A stretch of DNA of 64,000 nucleotides from Clarkia xantiana subsp. parviflora (lineage: Eukaryota; Streptophyta; Magnoliopsida; Myrtales; Onagraceae): the NCBI GenBank assembly GCA_036873135.1, contig JAPTYO010000011.1:17742747-17806746 (forward strand), in the 5' to 3' direction. Positions within the stretch are counted from its first letter, which is position 1; each line of letters starts with the position of its first letter. The notes beneath the pieces were generated by a model. The model made no database searches, was not told where the DNA came from, and saw nothing but the letters and a program-made list of their open reading frames with translations. Both the position numbers and the translations under genes were made by a program. Below are positions 10,030 through 20,939 of this stretch, piece by piece.

Positions 10030-13000
10030 TCAAACATGATACTTCTTCAAGTGTGCGCCACTGAAAGAATGCTTCAACGTCTTGCCATCAAGGTCTTCTA
10101 ACTTGTATGCGTTTGGGGCTGGCATCCCTACGATCTTGTAAGGTCCCTCCCATTTCAGTGATAGCTTGTTGATTCGATCTTGATGGACGAACTCATTCCT
10201 CCGCCAAACAAGTTCTTCAACGAAGAATTGTCGGGACTTGACCCGCCGATTATAGTACCTGGCTGTTGCCAGACGCATCCGAGCCTGAACTTCATCAGCC
10301 TTCCACCTTTTCTCTTCGAGCAAGTCCAAGTCCAGACGTCTCATTTCCTCGTTCGTCAGAGGCTCGTAATACCTCTTGCGATGAGACGCCACCGCTATCT
10401 CCACGGGAGCAACTGCCTCCGTGCCATAAACAAGGTCAAACGGAGTCTCCCCCGTTGATTGCTTGGGTGTTGTTCTAACAGCCCACAACACGTTTTCAAG
10501 CTCATCTAGCCAATGACCCTGCAAGGCATAGACCCTCTTCTTCAAGCCATCCATCACGTTCTTGTTGGCTGACTCGACTTGGCCATTGGTCTGAGCATGG
10601 TGGACGGAAGCTGTCCGATGCTCGATGTTCAATTCCTCCAGATACTCCTTCAACTGAGCCCCATCAAACGGAGGGCCATTATTGCTGATCAGCACTCGAG
10701 GAACCCCGTACCGGGATATGATCTGAGTCTGGAGAAACTTGAGGATCTGCTGCCCCGTCGTCTTGGCCAACGCCTTAGCCTCTATTCACTTCGAAAAGTA
10801 ATCAATGGCTACGAGTAAATACTTGCACTAACCTTTTGCTTGTGGAAGGGGTCCCACCAAGTCAATGCCCCACTGCGCGAAGGGCCAAGCACTCCTGATG
10901 GACATCAAGTCCGCGGCAGGAGCCACGATATTCGGAGCGTACCTCTGGCATGCATCACAAGATTGGACCATCGCTGTCGCTTCCTTGTTCATCGAAGGCC
11001 AATAGTAGCCTAGATTCAACGCTTTCCTCACAATGGATCGGGCCCCTTCATGACAGGCCGCGACTCCCTCGTGCAACTCTCTCAGGATCCGATTCGTATC
11101 AGGCTCCGCCACACATTTCAGAAAAGGCTTTACATGCCCCCTCTTGTATAACTGGTTGTCCACCATCACGTAGTTGCTCACGATTCGACGCAACCTAACA
11201 GCCGCCACTTCATCGTCGGGGAGTGCCCCCGTAGTCAGGTATGTGACTATCGGGGTCATCCAGGTGGGTTTCTCTTCTTCCTCCGATCCTGCTTCAATAG
11301 CGCATACCTCCGACGGATCGATGGTTGAGATAATTACCCTCTCCAGAAAATGTACCTTCCGATTCTCCTCGGGGGCTACGCCTAGGGCAAACTTGCTTAA
11401 GGCGTCTGCCTCCGCGTTTTCTTCCCTCGGGATTGCTTCAATGTCGAAGCTTTTGAAGCTTCCCTTCAAAGTCTCCACCTCGTGCAAATACTTCCTCATT
11501 GTCGGGTTCTTCGCCTCATAACTCCCCTGGACTTGATTCACGATCAGGCTAGCATCACACTTCACCTTTAAATGTTCAACTCCCGTACCTTTGGCGATTT
11601 TAAGGCCCGTGATGAGAGCCTCATACTCAGCTTCATTGTTGGTGGCCCTAAACGTCAAGGCCAAGGCATATCGCAAGGGCTCGCCTCCACCGGGCGGTAT
11701 CAATACAAATCCTGCCCCCGATCCTTCTACACTTGATGAACCATCAGTGTACATCTCCCAGGTGTTCTCCTTATTTGGCTGTTCTGTCTGTTCTGCTATC
11801 GGGACCTTCATGGTTGCCCCCTCTACAGGACCTGCTTCTTCCAGATCGGGTGCTGTAGACTCTGCTATAAAATCTGCCAATGCCTGGCCCTTAATAGTCG
11901 TTATCGGAGCAAAGTGAATACGGAACTCCGTAAGCTCGATGGCCCATTTCACCAATCTTCCCGACGCCTCCGGTCGGTTCAAGAAGTGCTTCAAGGGCTG
12001 ATTAGTTAACACCGTAACTTCGTGGGCATGGAAGTAAGGTCGTAGCTTTCGAGCAGCAACAATCAACGCAAAGAGATACTTCTCAATAGCGGGATAATTC
12101 ATTTCAGATTTGGCAAACGCCTTGCTTACATAATAAACATGAACTTGGTTGCCCTTGACAATCTTTATTAAAACAGAACTAACAGCAACTTCAAAAACAG
12201 CCAAATAGAGATAAAGCGGCTCGCCTGGAACCGGCTTCGCCAACGGCGGGAGGGCACGGAGGTGTTGCTTAAGTGCTTGGAATGCCTCCTCGCACTTTTC
12301 AGACCATTCAAACTTCTTGTGGGCCCTTAGCACATCAAAAAATGGCATGGCTCGGTCACTCGCCTTGGATAGGAAACGATTCATCGCGGCTAATCGTCCA
12401 TTCAGCACCTGGACCTCCCGATGGGTTTTCGGAGACTGCATCTCCTCGATTGCTCTCAGCTTCTCAGGATTCACCTCGATTCCTCTTTGGCTCACCATAA
12501 ATCCCAGGAATTTCCCCGAGTTCACTCCGAAAGCACATTTGTCCGGGTTCAAACGAACCTGATGAAACTTCATCCGCTCAAACGCCGCCGCCAAGTTGCG
12601 GACATGGTCTCCTGCCTGTCGGGACTTCACTAGCATGTCATCCACATAAGCCTCCATGGTCTTTCCCAGCATGTCCCCGAACAACTTGTTCACCATCCTC
12701 TGGTAAGTTGCTCCAGCATTGATCAGCCCGAATGGCATAACGTCGTAGTGATAAACATCACTATCAGCATAGAAGGCTGTATGGGGGGCATCCTCCTTCG
12801 CCATCTTGATCTGGTTGTAACCAGAATAAGCATCCATGAAGCTCAGCAGCTCATGTCCCGATGTGGCATCCACCAACTGGTCGATTCTCGGGAGCAGATA
12901 ACAATCCTTTGGGCAAGCTTTGTTCAAGTCGCAGAAATCGACACACATCCGCCACTTCCCATTACTCTTCCTCACCAGGACCGGGTTAGCGACCCAAGTC

Positions 13001-15667
13001 TGGAATCGGAGCTCCTTGATGAATCCAGCGTCGAGCAGCCTGCCCACCTCCTGCTGGATCGCGATCCTCTTATCCGCACCCATCGGACGCCTCTTCTGCG
13101 CGATAGGCTTGATCGTGGGATCAATCTTCAATTCTTGCACTATCACGTCGGGGCTGATTCCTGGCATATCGCTCGGGGACCAGTCAAACAGCTCCTTGAA
13201 CTCCTTTAGGAGCTCGATTAATTCTCGGGCTCTTTCCTCCGACAAAGCAGACCCGATCTTCACTTTCCTTTGAGGTCCGTCAATCTCGACCTCTTTCAAA
13301 TCCTCCATGGGGGCGGGACGCCCAAACTCCTCTCGAGGATCGGCATCAGTCTGAAGGACAGCCATGGCTTCCCTCCTTCTCCTTCGAGTGGCGTTAACAT
13401 AACACCTTCTGGATGCCACCTGGTCACCCTTGACTTCTCCGACCCCATTATACGTCGGGAACTTCATCTTTTGGTGGACGGTTGAGGCAACCGCCATGAG
13501 AGGGTTGATGGTGGTCCTCCCGATGATAGCGTTATACGTCCCCGCAGACTCTACCACGACGATATCCACGTTCCGCCTTTCCACTTTCCAGCCGCTACCG
13601 AACTCCACCGGTAAGGTAATCATTCCCAGTGGATAGGAAGTAGAACCAGAGAATCCTACCATCGGGAAGTTCACCTGCGTCAGGTCCTTCTTCGTCTTTC
13701 CCATGGCCTCCAGGGCGTCCATAAACAGAATGTCGGAGGAGCTCCCTCCATCTATCAGGATCCGCTTCATCTCGAATCCATCCACATCCAAAGTCACGAC
13801 CAAGGCGTCATCATGGGGGGTCTCCAGGCCTATCAGGTCCTCTGCTGAGAAAGAAATCACCATTTCCTCCTTTACAGTCCACGACCGGGACCTCTTTCCT
13901 AGCACCACAGCAGCAGAAATACGGGAATCATAATTCTCCCGAGAAGCGGAGGTATCACCTCCCGCCGCCATTCCTCCATGAATAACGTTAATGGTTCCCC
14001 GCCTCTCCTTACGGGCACCAGAGGATTCTGGCTCAACCTTCTTCTTCTTCGGAGATCGATCGCGGGACTTAGAACGGGACCGCGACCGAGTTTTGGAACG
14101 GGATCGGCACCGTCCCCTACCAACAAACTCTTTAAGCTTCCCCTTCTGGATCAGCTTCTCTATCTCCTTCTTCAGCTCCCGACAGTTATCTGTGTCGTGA
14201 CCATTGGCTCGATGGTACCGACAGTAACGATCAGAGCGACCTCCCAAGAATTCACATTCCTTCCTCGGGGGGTATCGGGCGAGACCCTGCCGATCCATCA
14301 CGGCTAGCACGGAGGTCATCGAACTATTGAGGGGCACACTACGACCCTCTCGATTATCCTTCCTCGGGGGACGCTTGTCCTCTCCTCTATCGGGGCGACC
14401 ACGGCTCCTACTTCCCTCCGATTTGTCGCTCCCTTTACGATCATCCGACAGCTTGGACGATGGCTTACTTCTTCCTGACTTCGGAGGATCAAGCTCTCCG
14501 GCAGCAATCTTCGACTCCTGCACGTCGATTTGCTGCTTCACCCTCGCTTGCAAGGCTTCCATACTCCACACAGCCTTCGCGGCTACACTGTGCATCAGAT
14601 CGGAACCATACGGAGCAGTTAGGTTCCGGAGGAAGGTACGGATGGTCTCTCCCTCCGATATCTCCTCGTCTATCTCCGCGGCACTAGCAGTGAACCGTTG
14701 GTAGTAGTATGCCAACGATTCGTCAGATCTCTGCACCACCTGGGTCAAAGACCTCACGCTCTTCAAGAGGCGCCTACGACCCTGATACTGCTTGATGAAG
14801 CGGTCGTGCATATCAGCCCAGCAAGTAATGCTTCCCGGCGGTAGGCTGAAAAACCATGTCATGGCCTTTTCTCCCAAGGTGATCGGGAACAGTGAACACA
14901 CGAGGTCATCATTCGAGGTCCTACCCATACAGGCCTGGACATGCCTCTGAACATGACGAACCGGGTCCCCTTCACCATCGTACTCCTTGATGGTCGGAAT
15001 ACCTAGCCCTGTCAGTGCGACAGTATCTAGCAGCCGTGGAACAAAAGGATGAGTAGATCGGTTCCTCAGCTCCGATGTCATATGCTTCTGGTCGCCCATG
15101 CAGATGTTGACGATTTTCACCACCTGGTCGGGGGTGATGGGGCCATTCAGGGGAATGGTCCTGTGTTGCACCGGTCCGGGACCTCAACCACAAACTTTTC
15201 CGAGTGCACAGGCTCCTTACCCTTATTCCTAGGCTGAACCTCCTGTTCTTCTTGAACCTCCCTCGGAGGAGGTGGGGGCAACTCTTCTCGTGGAGGTAAC
15301 TCTTCTCCCCTCTTAGCAGCCTCTCTCTTGTCCAGCAGAGCCTCCATGGCCGCCAGGAACATAGGCATAGCATCTGCTACTGCCTTAGCCAACTCTGAGT
15401 TTGAGGAAGCACCTACCTCCCTCCGCGGGATTTCTTCTCTGTGCACCACCGGATTTGGAGGAGCATCCACCTCCCTTCTCGGGATATCCTCCCTATTCAC
15501 CGCCGTGTCTCGGACTGAGACCTCATAATCTTCACCATGCCCCCTGTCTGAGAAACAGCAGGGTGTTCACCTTGTTCAGCAACATGCTCCGGCAACGCGG
15601 AATTCACAGTTCCAGCAGGGCGAGAACTGCCGGCCTGGACTTCCTTCTTCCTGCCACCACCAGCCAT
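10030..15667 (-). pseudogene. Element 1 gag-pol polyprotein, broken
   Basis: Start taken at MAGGGRKKE (15667), about 40 bp inside the PBS. The order is Gag core (SLFPITLGEKAMTWFFSLPP, about 14.85 kb); knuckle CRYHRANGHDTDNC; protease DGGSSSDIL (about 13.75 kb); reverse transcriptase with YVDD (about 12.64 kb); RNase H; a second archaeal-like RNase H (MYTDGSSS, about 11.74 kb); integrase HHCC zinc finger (CDACQ) and core DLVGPLP. Two frameshifts break gag (near 15500 and 15170). A TAG (10828-10830) and a TGA (10786-10788) interrupt integrase. Two catalytic acids are replaced: ISNNGPPF for the usual SDNG in integrase, and TNQPL for TDQPL in RNase H. The polyprotein ends at 10030 with a typical KWEGPY tail region. 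Confidence 0.92.
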
Positions 15668-15704
15668 CGATCTAGTAGAAACTATTGTGACTTTTTGTTC
15701 GATT

Positions 15705-15720
15705 CCCACAGACGGCGCCA
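15705..15720 (-). other. Primer-binding site of element 1
   Basis: Minus-strand TGGCGCCGTCTGTGGG begins one base after the 5' LTR. Elements 2 and 3 share TGGCGCCGTCTG after their LTRs (offset 2 bases). It would pair with a tRNA 3' end of sequence GGCGCCA; I did not assign the tRNA. Confidence 0.85.
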
Positions 15721-15721
15721 A

Positions 15722-16436
15722 TGTTGGATCACGGTCGAAGCTCCGTTACGTTCTCGGAAAGCTTGAACTCCTGGGCTCCGCGTAATCCTGCAAAAGAGGA
15801 TGACCTGGGTGGTGACCCAGAATCCCTCTCCGATGCTTAAATGAGTGTATGAACGATGGGGTGGTAAGCAGTAATCTAAGTTCGTATTAGAATGTGTGTT
15901 TTCTAAGGTAACTTCCTCCTTTATATAGGAGGGGAAGTTGCCTCAGTTACCTGTAACCGCGCCTGGCAGTTTTACCCACGTTCCGTATATCTCGTTCGGG
16001 ATTCCATGTATCTCGCCCCACGCTCCGCGTATCTCGCACACGCCCTGCGTATCTTGGGGGAGTTTATCTGTATCTCAACCGTTTCCCCACTACCCTATTT
16101 AGTAGGCGGGTTTCTTGGTCTTATCCTCTACACACAAGTCCCAATCCATATCGGGGACTCCAGAGTTATCTCATTCTAGGTCACCACCCAGGACTCCTCG
16201 TCCCACGGGACAGGGCCAGCTTTCTCGGGGCTTTATTATCGGGGCCTTCTCAAAGGCATATCGGGGCCTACTCAGAGGCTTCTCGTCGGGAGCATTCAGT
16301 TCACATATCGGGACCGATCTCGTCGGGACCCTTCATACTGGGCTTCTGGACCTTCCAGGTCTTTTACAAGGCCCACTGGGCTTACCCGCCGTTTATTGGC
16401 TGTTAACGGGGCTGACGATTACATCGGAACCCATCA
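15722..16436 (-). repeat. Element 1 5' LTR (715 bp)
   Basis: Partner of 5417-6134. TATATAA on the minus strand (15921-15927) is the likely core promoter, directing transcription away from the host gene at 16912. The LTR edge lies 475 bp upstream of that gene's ATG. Confidence 0.92.
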
Positions 16437-16552
16437 TCGAGCTCAAGTTCGAGTTTCAAAATTAGAACTTGGTCGAGTTTGAGTTCGAGTTCGAGCTTGG
16501 CAAATACTAATAGAGTCGAGTTTGATAGATACTCGACTCGTTTACACCCCTA

Positions 16553-16911
16553 ATACAGTAATTTAATTGGGCAAAAGAAAAGTGATTTAGTTTAGTTTAT
16601 TAGGGCCTAGTGTTTTCAATCGCAACACCGTCACTCATTTAATATAAAAAATTTAAAAAGAAAATGGACAAGCTAGAAATGAGATGAGAGAGAGAGAGCA
16701 AGGCAGCAGAGCAGCCCAACTCCAACGTTCCCTTTTTCGAAATATTATTATTATTTATTATAGTGTTGGTTTGGTTTGGAGCCATTTGTGTTTGAATATC
16801 ATCTTTCTTTTTGTTTCTCTCTCGGCTGCTGTCGTACTTGTAGAAGAAGAAATGATTTTGTATTGCTGATTCAATCCGATCAGAAAGAAGCAACAACATA
16901 TCCTTTTCTGG
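16553..16911 (+). other. Promoter and leader region of the MGCF gene
   Basis: Only about 360 bp separate the MITE end from the start codon. It contains a (GA)n tract at 16687-16701 and AT-rich sequence. No clear TATA box could be chosen. Most of any older upstream promoter would now lie beyond the 11-kb insertion. Confidence 0.4.
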
Positions 16912-17838
16912 ATGGGTTGTTTCGTGGCTTGCTTTGGAGGCATCTCCAACAAAAAGAAGCCAAGAAAACCATCTCAACGATTTCTTATCCGGGACATAGT
17001 AACACACCAAATCCTCTTCATTCTTCCTTCATTTCTATTTGTTTATTCTTTTCTTTTTATAGATGGATAGATTTCTTCAATTGATTGAAGTAATTAAGCA
17101 GCAGCTTTGCTTCTTTGTTTTTTGCAGATTCATGGAAGCTATCAACCCTTAGAGGATTCAGAGATTCCTGAACAACCTTCCCCCATACCTCTCATCAGGT
17201 AGGTTGGTTAATCAGCCGCACCTATTCATATTTTTCCTGACTGATCCAATTCTTCAAATTTCTACAATCTTGATGTGTTTTGATTCTTCAGTAGCAACAA
17301 GGTAACTGCGAAAATCAAGAAGAAAGTCCGATTTGATTTGAATGTCCAGATCTATGAGCCAATCCTCCTGCAAGATGAACCTGATTCATCTGAGGATACT
17401 ACTGTTGAGGGAACATCAGATTGGGATCCAGCTGGAAGGACACTGCCGTTGAACAATAGATATCAAAATTGCAGAGACACCTATTATGATGATGATGAAG
17501 AAGATGAATTTGTGTTGGCAGACAGTGATTTTGAGTATGAAAGCGACGATGACCTGGATAGCTTTGATGATGAAAGTTTGTTGATGCCTCTTGGACAGAA
17601 GAAGACAAACAGCAGCAGCTCAACTGAAGATGCTGTCTTTCCTAGAGGTAGATTTGTGGAATCAGTGTTGAACCCTGTTGAAAATCTTACCCAGTGGAAA
17701 GCAATTAAGGCTAAAGAATCCAAATGTCGATCCAAGGAGAACATTCCAGTGGAGAAGAACAAGGTAACAACATCATGTGATTTGGAGGAGTTGAAGTCGC
17801 AATGCTTACATGATAACATGAGCCTCTTCTCAAATTAG
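16912..17838 (+). CDS. Small plant-specific acidic protein with N-terminal MGCF lipidation signal
   Basis: Three exons by eye: 16912-16998, 17128-17198 and 17292-17838. GT-AG introns keep the frame and give 234 residues. The start MGCFVACFGG is followed by a basic patch (KKKPRK). Gly2 with Cys3 and Cys7 fits N-myristoylation plus palmitoylation, implying membrane attachment. A conserved block KVRFDLNVQIYEP begins exon 3. Then come a strongly acidic stretch (YYDDDEEDEF, DSDFEYESDDDLDSFDDES) and a C-terminal part with LTQWKAIKAKES. I recognise it as a plant family of unknown function and give no symbol. No stop or frameshift is seen, so it is probably expressed. It converges on the CaaX gene at 18696-19504. 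Confidence 0.8.
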
Positions 17839-18695
17839 TTGCCTATGTCAGATACAAGGAAGGCAATGCAATGCATGTCCTGCTGAAATCTTTTTCGGAT
17901 TGAAGAAGGAGATTGGTGCCTGCCTGCCTACTTAATTTGTAAGCAGCTTTTTCAATAGACCAAAAGTTATCAGGAAAGATGGGGTTTTTAAGAGCATGAG
18001 GTTGATAAAGTTAGGAAGAAGCTCCATCAGCTTCAGTCACATGTGTGTTTCATTGTTTGTTATTTTTCTTCATTTGATTGATTGATTGGTTTGTGAATGA
18101 ATGAATGAACTGAATTGAATGTGTTGTTGTTATAGTGTTCTTGTTTGTCTCTTTTATTTCTTTCTTAATGCTGTCTGTCATAACCATGATCAAAGTACAG
18201 AACCAAACCCGAATTTCCATTTTCAAAACTTGTCAAGGAGGGAATATATTTCGTCTGAGAAATAAAGGCACCTAATTTTGTGGAGCAGGATTTAGAGTTT
18301 CTTCTCTTTTTACTGCAAGCAAGCAGTATGGAAATCATGCATCAAGAAATAAGTAGAACTGAATATTTCATCCCAAATAAAGCCTAGAGCTATCCCTCCA
18401 TAAAATACTAGTTATATACTTACTACTATATAAACTAACTCACTGAGAGTGTTACAACTGAGCTAGGTAGCTATCCACAATAAAAATATATTCATATACT
18501 CTACACAAGTTGGAAGAAATTATTATATGTAGTATAATGATACAACTCAACTCAATGACTCATGACATAAACAAAAGTGTATCCATCCCCCATCAGCAAT
18601 TCTCCACACCAAAAGAGTATCCATCACACTCTTAACATTCATCCAAATGCCTGATCAAATTGATCGGGTCATGTAGGAACAAGCCTGGTTTTCTT
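17839..18695. other. Convergent 3' regions of the two host genes
   Basis: No further coding sequence is seen. 17839-18170 is probably 3' UTR of the MGCF gene and about 18300-18695 that of the CaaX gene on the other strand. AT-rich stretches suit poly(A) signals, but none was chosen. Confidence 0.5.
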
Positions 18696-19504
18696 TTACA
18701 TAATGCTGCAAACGCAAGAGTCATCCTCTTCATCACTTTCACTTGGATCGCTGTATCACAAACATAATAATATTCAGTCTCTTCTTAACCACCATTTTAT
18801 TTAGTTAGTAAACAAAAATCAGACCAAAGCAATCAGAAGAAGAGACATGGGGTTACAAACTAAGTTGAAAATTAAAAGTAAACCAATCATTTTTCTGTTC
18901 ATAAAAATACACATTAGCATGTATGGATGGATGTGGTAACTTGTCATTCATTATAGATTAATTCTTCATTCAGCCAACTGCAATTGTAGTTCATTACAAA
19001 CCCAGCATCTGCAACCAACACACTTTTATTTGCTTATCTACTTTAGAAATGACCATACTTTTCAAGCACAAATTTGCATCAACATCAAAGTCAAGCAGAT
19101 AAAATCAAATCTCTGTAACAACAGCTAGTTAGTTCCATTCCATCAAATCATGCTTTGGCATTTGTATGAGGTGTGTTTTAGCAATCACACTTTGGCATTG
19201 TTTCTAATTGATTGAATGAATTTAACAGAAGAATCGGCTACCTTGGTTGAAATTCCAGCACCTCAGCAAGGTTATTCCCATTAGTGTCATTCCAACTCAC
19301 TCTTCGGGTCTTCTTTTCTGCTTTTCTGGACATGGTGGTCTCTTTAGGAGGAGGAGCCAAGAGTGCTTTAACCTCGCTGTTCTCTTCTCCATCCTCCTCC
19401 TCCTCCTCATCCTCCTCCTCAACTTTCTTCTTCTCATCAGACTCATTATTATATGTAGGAATCATAATGGTTGCGTCGCCCACACTACTTGTAAGTGTAT
19501 CCAT
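18696..19504 (-). CDS. Small acidic plant protein with C-terminal CaaX box (CSIM)
   Basis: Two coding exons: 19504-19242 and 18750-18696, with a GT-AG intron of 491 bp, giving 105 residues. The start MDTLTSSVGDA is preferred over an upstream in-frame ATG because the upstream residues are hydrophobic and unlike the rest. A Glu-rich tract is followed by KALLAPPPKE, then the conserved basic-to-acidic block RRVSWNDTNGNNLAEVLEF, then PSDPSESDEEDDSCVCSIM and stop. CSIM is a good farnesylation motif, with an extra Cys two residues upstream. The family is plant-specific and, as far as I know, uncharacterised. The splice site falls inside the conserved QPSDPSESDEE motif, which supports the model. Confidence 0.85.
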
Positions 19505-20536
19505 CACCAATGAATAAGTATACAAGAAATGTACATGAACAACGAGCTGTTGTGACAAATCTATCTATAGATGATATGGATGCTGAAATTCTGATAGGTA
19601 TAATCAGCAGAAGCAGTCAGACAAAAACTTACTTAGACTGAGATCAGAGAGAGAGATTTGAATGAAGAATCACAAGCAGATGCTGGTACTATGGGTTTGG
19701 AAGCCTAAATCAGAAGACTTGTCTTGAAAATCACATAAAAACAACAGCCACTCAAATTTGCACAAGTCAACGCTTCCTTTTGGATGGATCATGGATCCAG
19801 TAGTGAACGCAATCGTGCCGGAAATCAATCAATCAATCAATCAAGGAAAGAGAGGAGAAAAGCACGATTGGTAGTAAAGAAAGAAACCGAAGCAGCAAAA
19901 GAATTGGTTTAACGGATAAGCAGCAATTCAGATACCATAACCAACACAGCCTGTTAATAAAGATTTAGCAAATCGGAAGTTAGAAAAGAAGAAGCAGACA
20001 GAAAGGATAGAGAGAATTTGCAAACGGAAAGTAATAGAAGAAGGAATTGACTATGAGGGAGGAACTATACTACTCCGGCAGACCGGCAATTGACTGGAGT
20101 GAGAGAGAGAGAGGGAGTCGGCCAAAACAACACACAGACGGACAAGGGGAATGGAAGGTGAAAGGAAAGAAGAGGCTTTGTTCTCTTTCTTCTTCTCCTC
20201 TCTTATTAATTTTGGTTAGATAGGATAGATAGATAACTCTTTAGCGACGCTTCTTGTTGTTAGGCGCGTGCGGAAGTTTGCTACCCACTCACTGACAGTG
20301 ACAGGTGTGGTGACGGTGGAGAATGAATGAATGAAATAATCAAGTGAACACTAGGTCAGGTGAACACTAGGGCTATTGGTCCTAAAAATCGATGAAAGCC
20401 GAAATGGTTTTGACTGAAAAAATCGAATCCTAAATATTCAGTTTGGCTTTGGTTGGATTTTTTTTACTTTAATTTGATTTTTTAATAGAATCAGAATTTG
20501 AGCTTTGAAGATTGGGGGGTAAGGTTGGCGATTGTA
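19505..20536 (-). other. 5' leader and promoter region of the CaaX gene
   Basis: No protein motif is visible. CT-rich leader-like sequence on the minus strand near 20100-20220 and a possible GT donor near 19632 suggest a 5' UTR intron, but this is inferred. A (GA)n tract lies at 20098-20113. The MULE TSD begins at 20528, so the promoter is compressed against the MULE. Confidence 0.4.
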
Positions 20537-20644
20537 GGAAAAATCACCCAAATACCCAGTATTTGAAACTCAAACACAAAAACAAGGGAAAATTTCGTTC
20601 GAAACTCAATATAACCAATGGAACATCTCCCAGATGCGCCATTT
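20537..20644 (+). repeat. MULE left terminal inverted repeat
   Basis: Matches the reverse complement of 37722-37829 with about 9 differences by eye, ending at AGATGCGCCATTT. Confidence 0.92.
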
Positions 20645-20835
20645 TCCCCTAGGGTTAATGGTCAAATTTTTTACCGTTAACCCAATTTTGGCTCAACGGT
20701 AAAAAATATGACCGTTGAGTCAAATGGCGCATCTCTCAAATGCGCCATTTGACTGAACGGTCAAATTTTTTACCGTTGAGTCAAATGGCGCATCTCTCTC
20801 AGATGCGCCATTTGTCCCGCATCTCTCAGATGCGG
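20625..20835. repeat. Left subterminal AAATGGCGCATCT repeats
   Basis: The 13-mer AAATGGCGCATCT and its inverse AGATGCGCCATTT recur about five times, partly as head-to-head hairpins with short CTC-type loops, mixed with inverted copies of a second motif (GGTAAAAAAT / AACGGTCAAATTTTTTACCG). The right end of the MULE (37555-37745) has the same arrangement. Confidence 0.85.
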
Positions 20836-20939
20836 AGTAAAATTGGCCTATAAAAACGGAGCTGTTGCGCCATTTATAGAGCGCACCAGCTCCAAATTCT
20901 CTCTCAAAAAACCTCTCAAAAATTTCTTAGATTGTTGAT

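Larger units (their letters stand above)
5417..16436 (-). mobile_element. Tat-lineage Ty3/gypsy retrotransposon, element 1 (autonomous type, decayed)
   Basis: Two LTRs (5417-6134 and 15722-16436) bound the element, with a perfect 5-bp TSD TCGAG (5412-5416 and 16437-16441). It reads on the minus strand: 5' LTR, primer-binding site, gag-protease-reverse transcriptase-RNase H-archaeal-like RNase H-integrase, a hairpin repeat array, then a convergent antisense gene and the polypurine tract. The second RNase H and the PBS type indicate the Tat lineage (Ogre/Retand relatives). By eye the LTRs differ at about 15 substitutions plus one 3-bp indel. The coding region has frameshifts and stops, so this copy is dead. 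Confidence 0.93.
5059..16552. mobile_element. hAT-type MITE (GTGTAAAC family) split by Tat element 1
   Basis: The left part, 5059-5416, begins TAGGGGTGTAAACGAG. The right part, 16442-16552, ends CTCGTTTACACCCCTA. Removing the retrotransposon and one copy of its TSD gives about 469 bp, close to the 518-bp relative at 2365-2882. The expected 8-bp TSD of the MITE is not evident (ATTCAACC against ATACAGTA), so an end may have mutated or rearranged. Confidence 0.75.
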
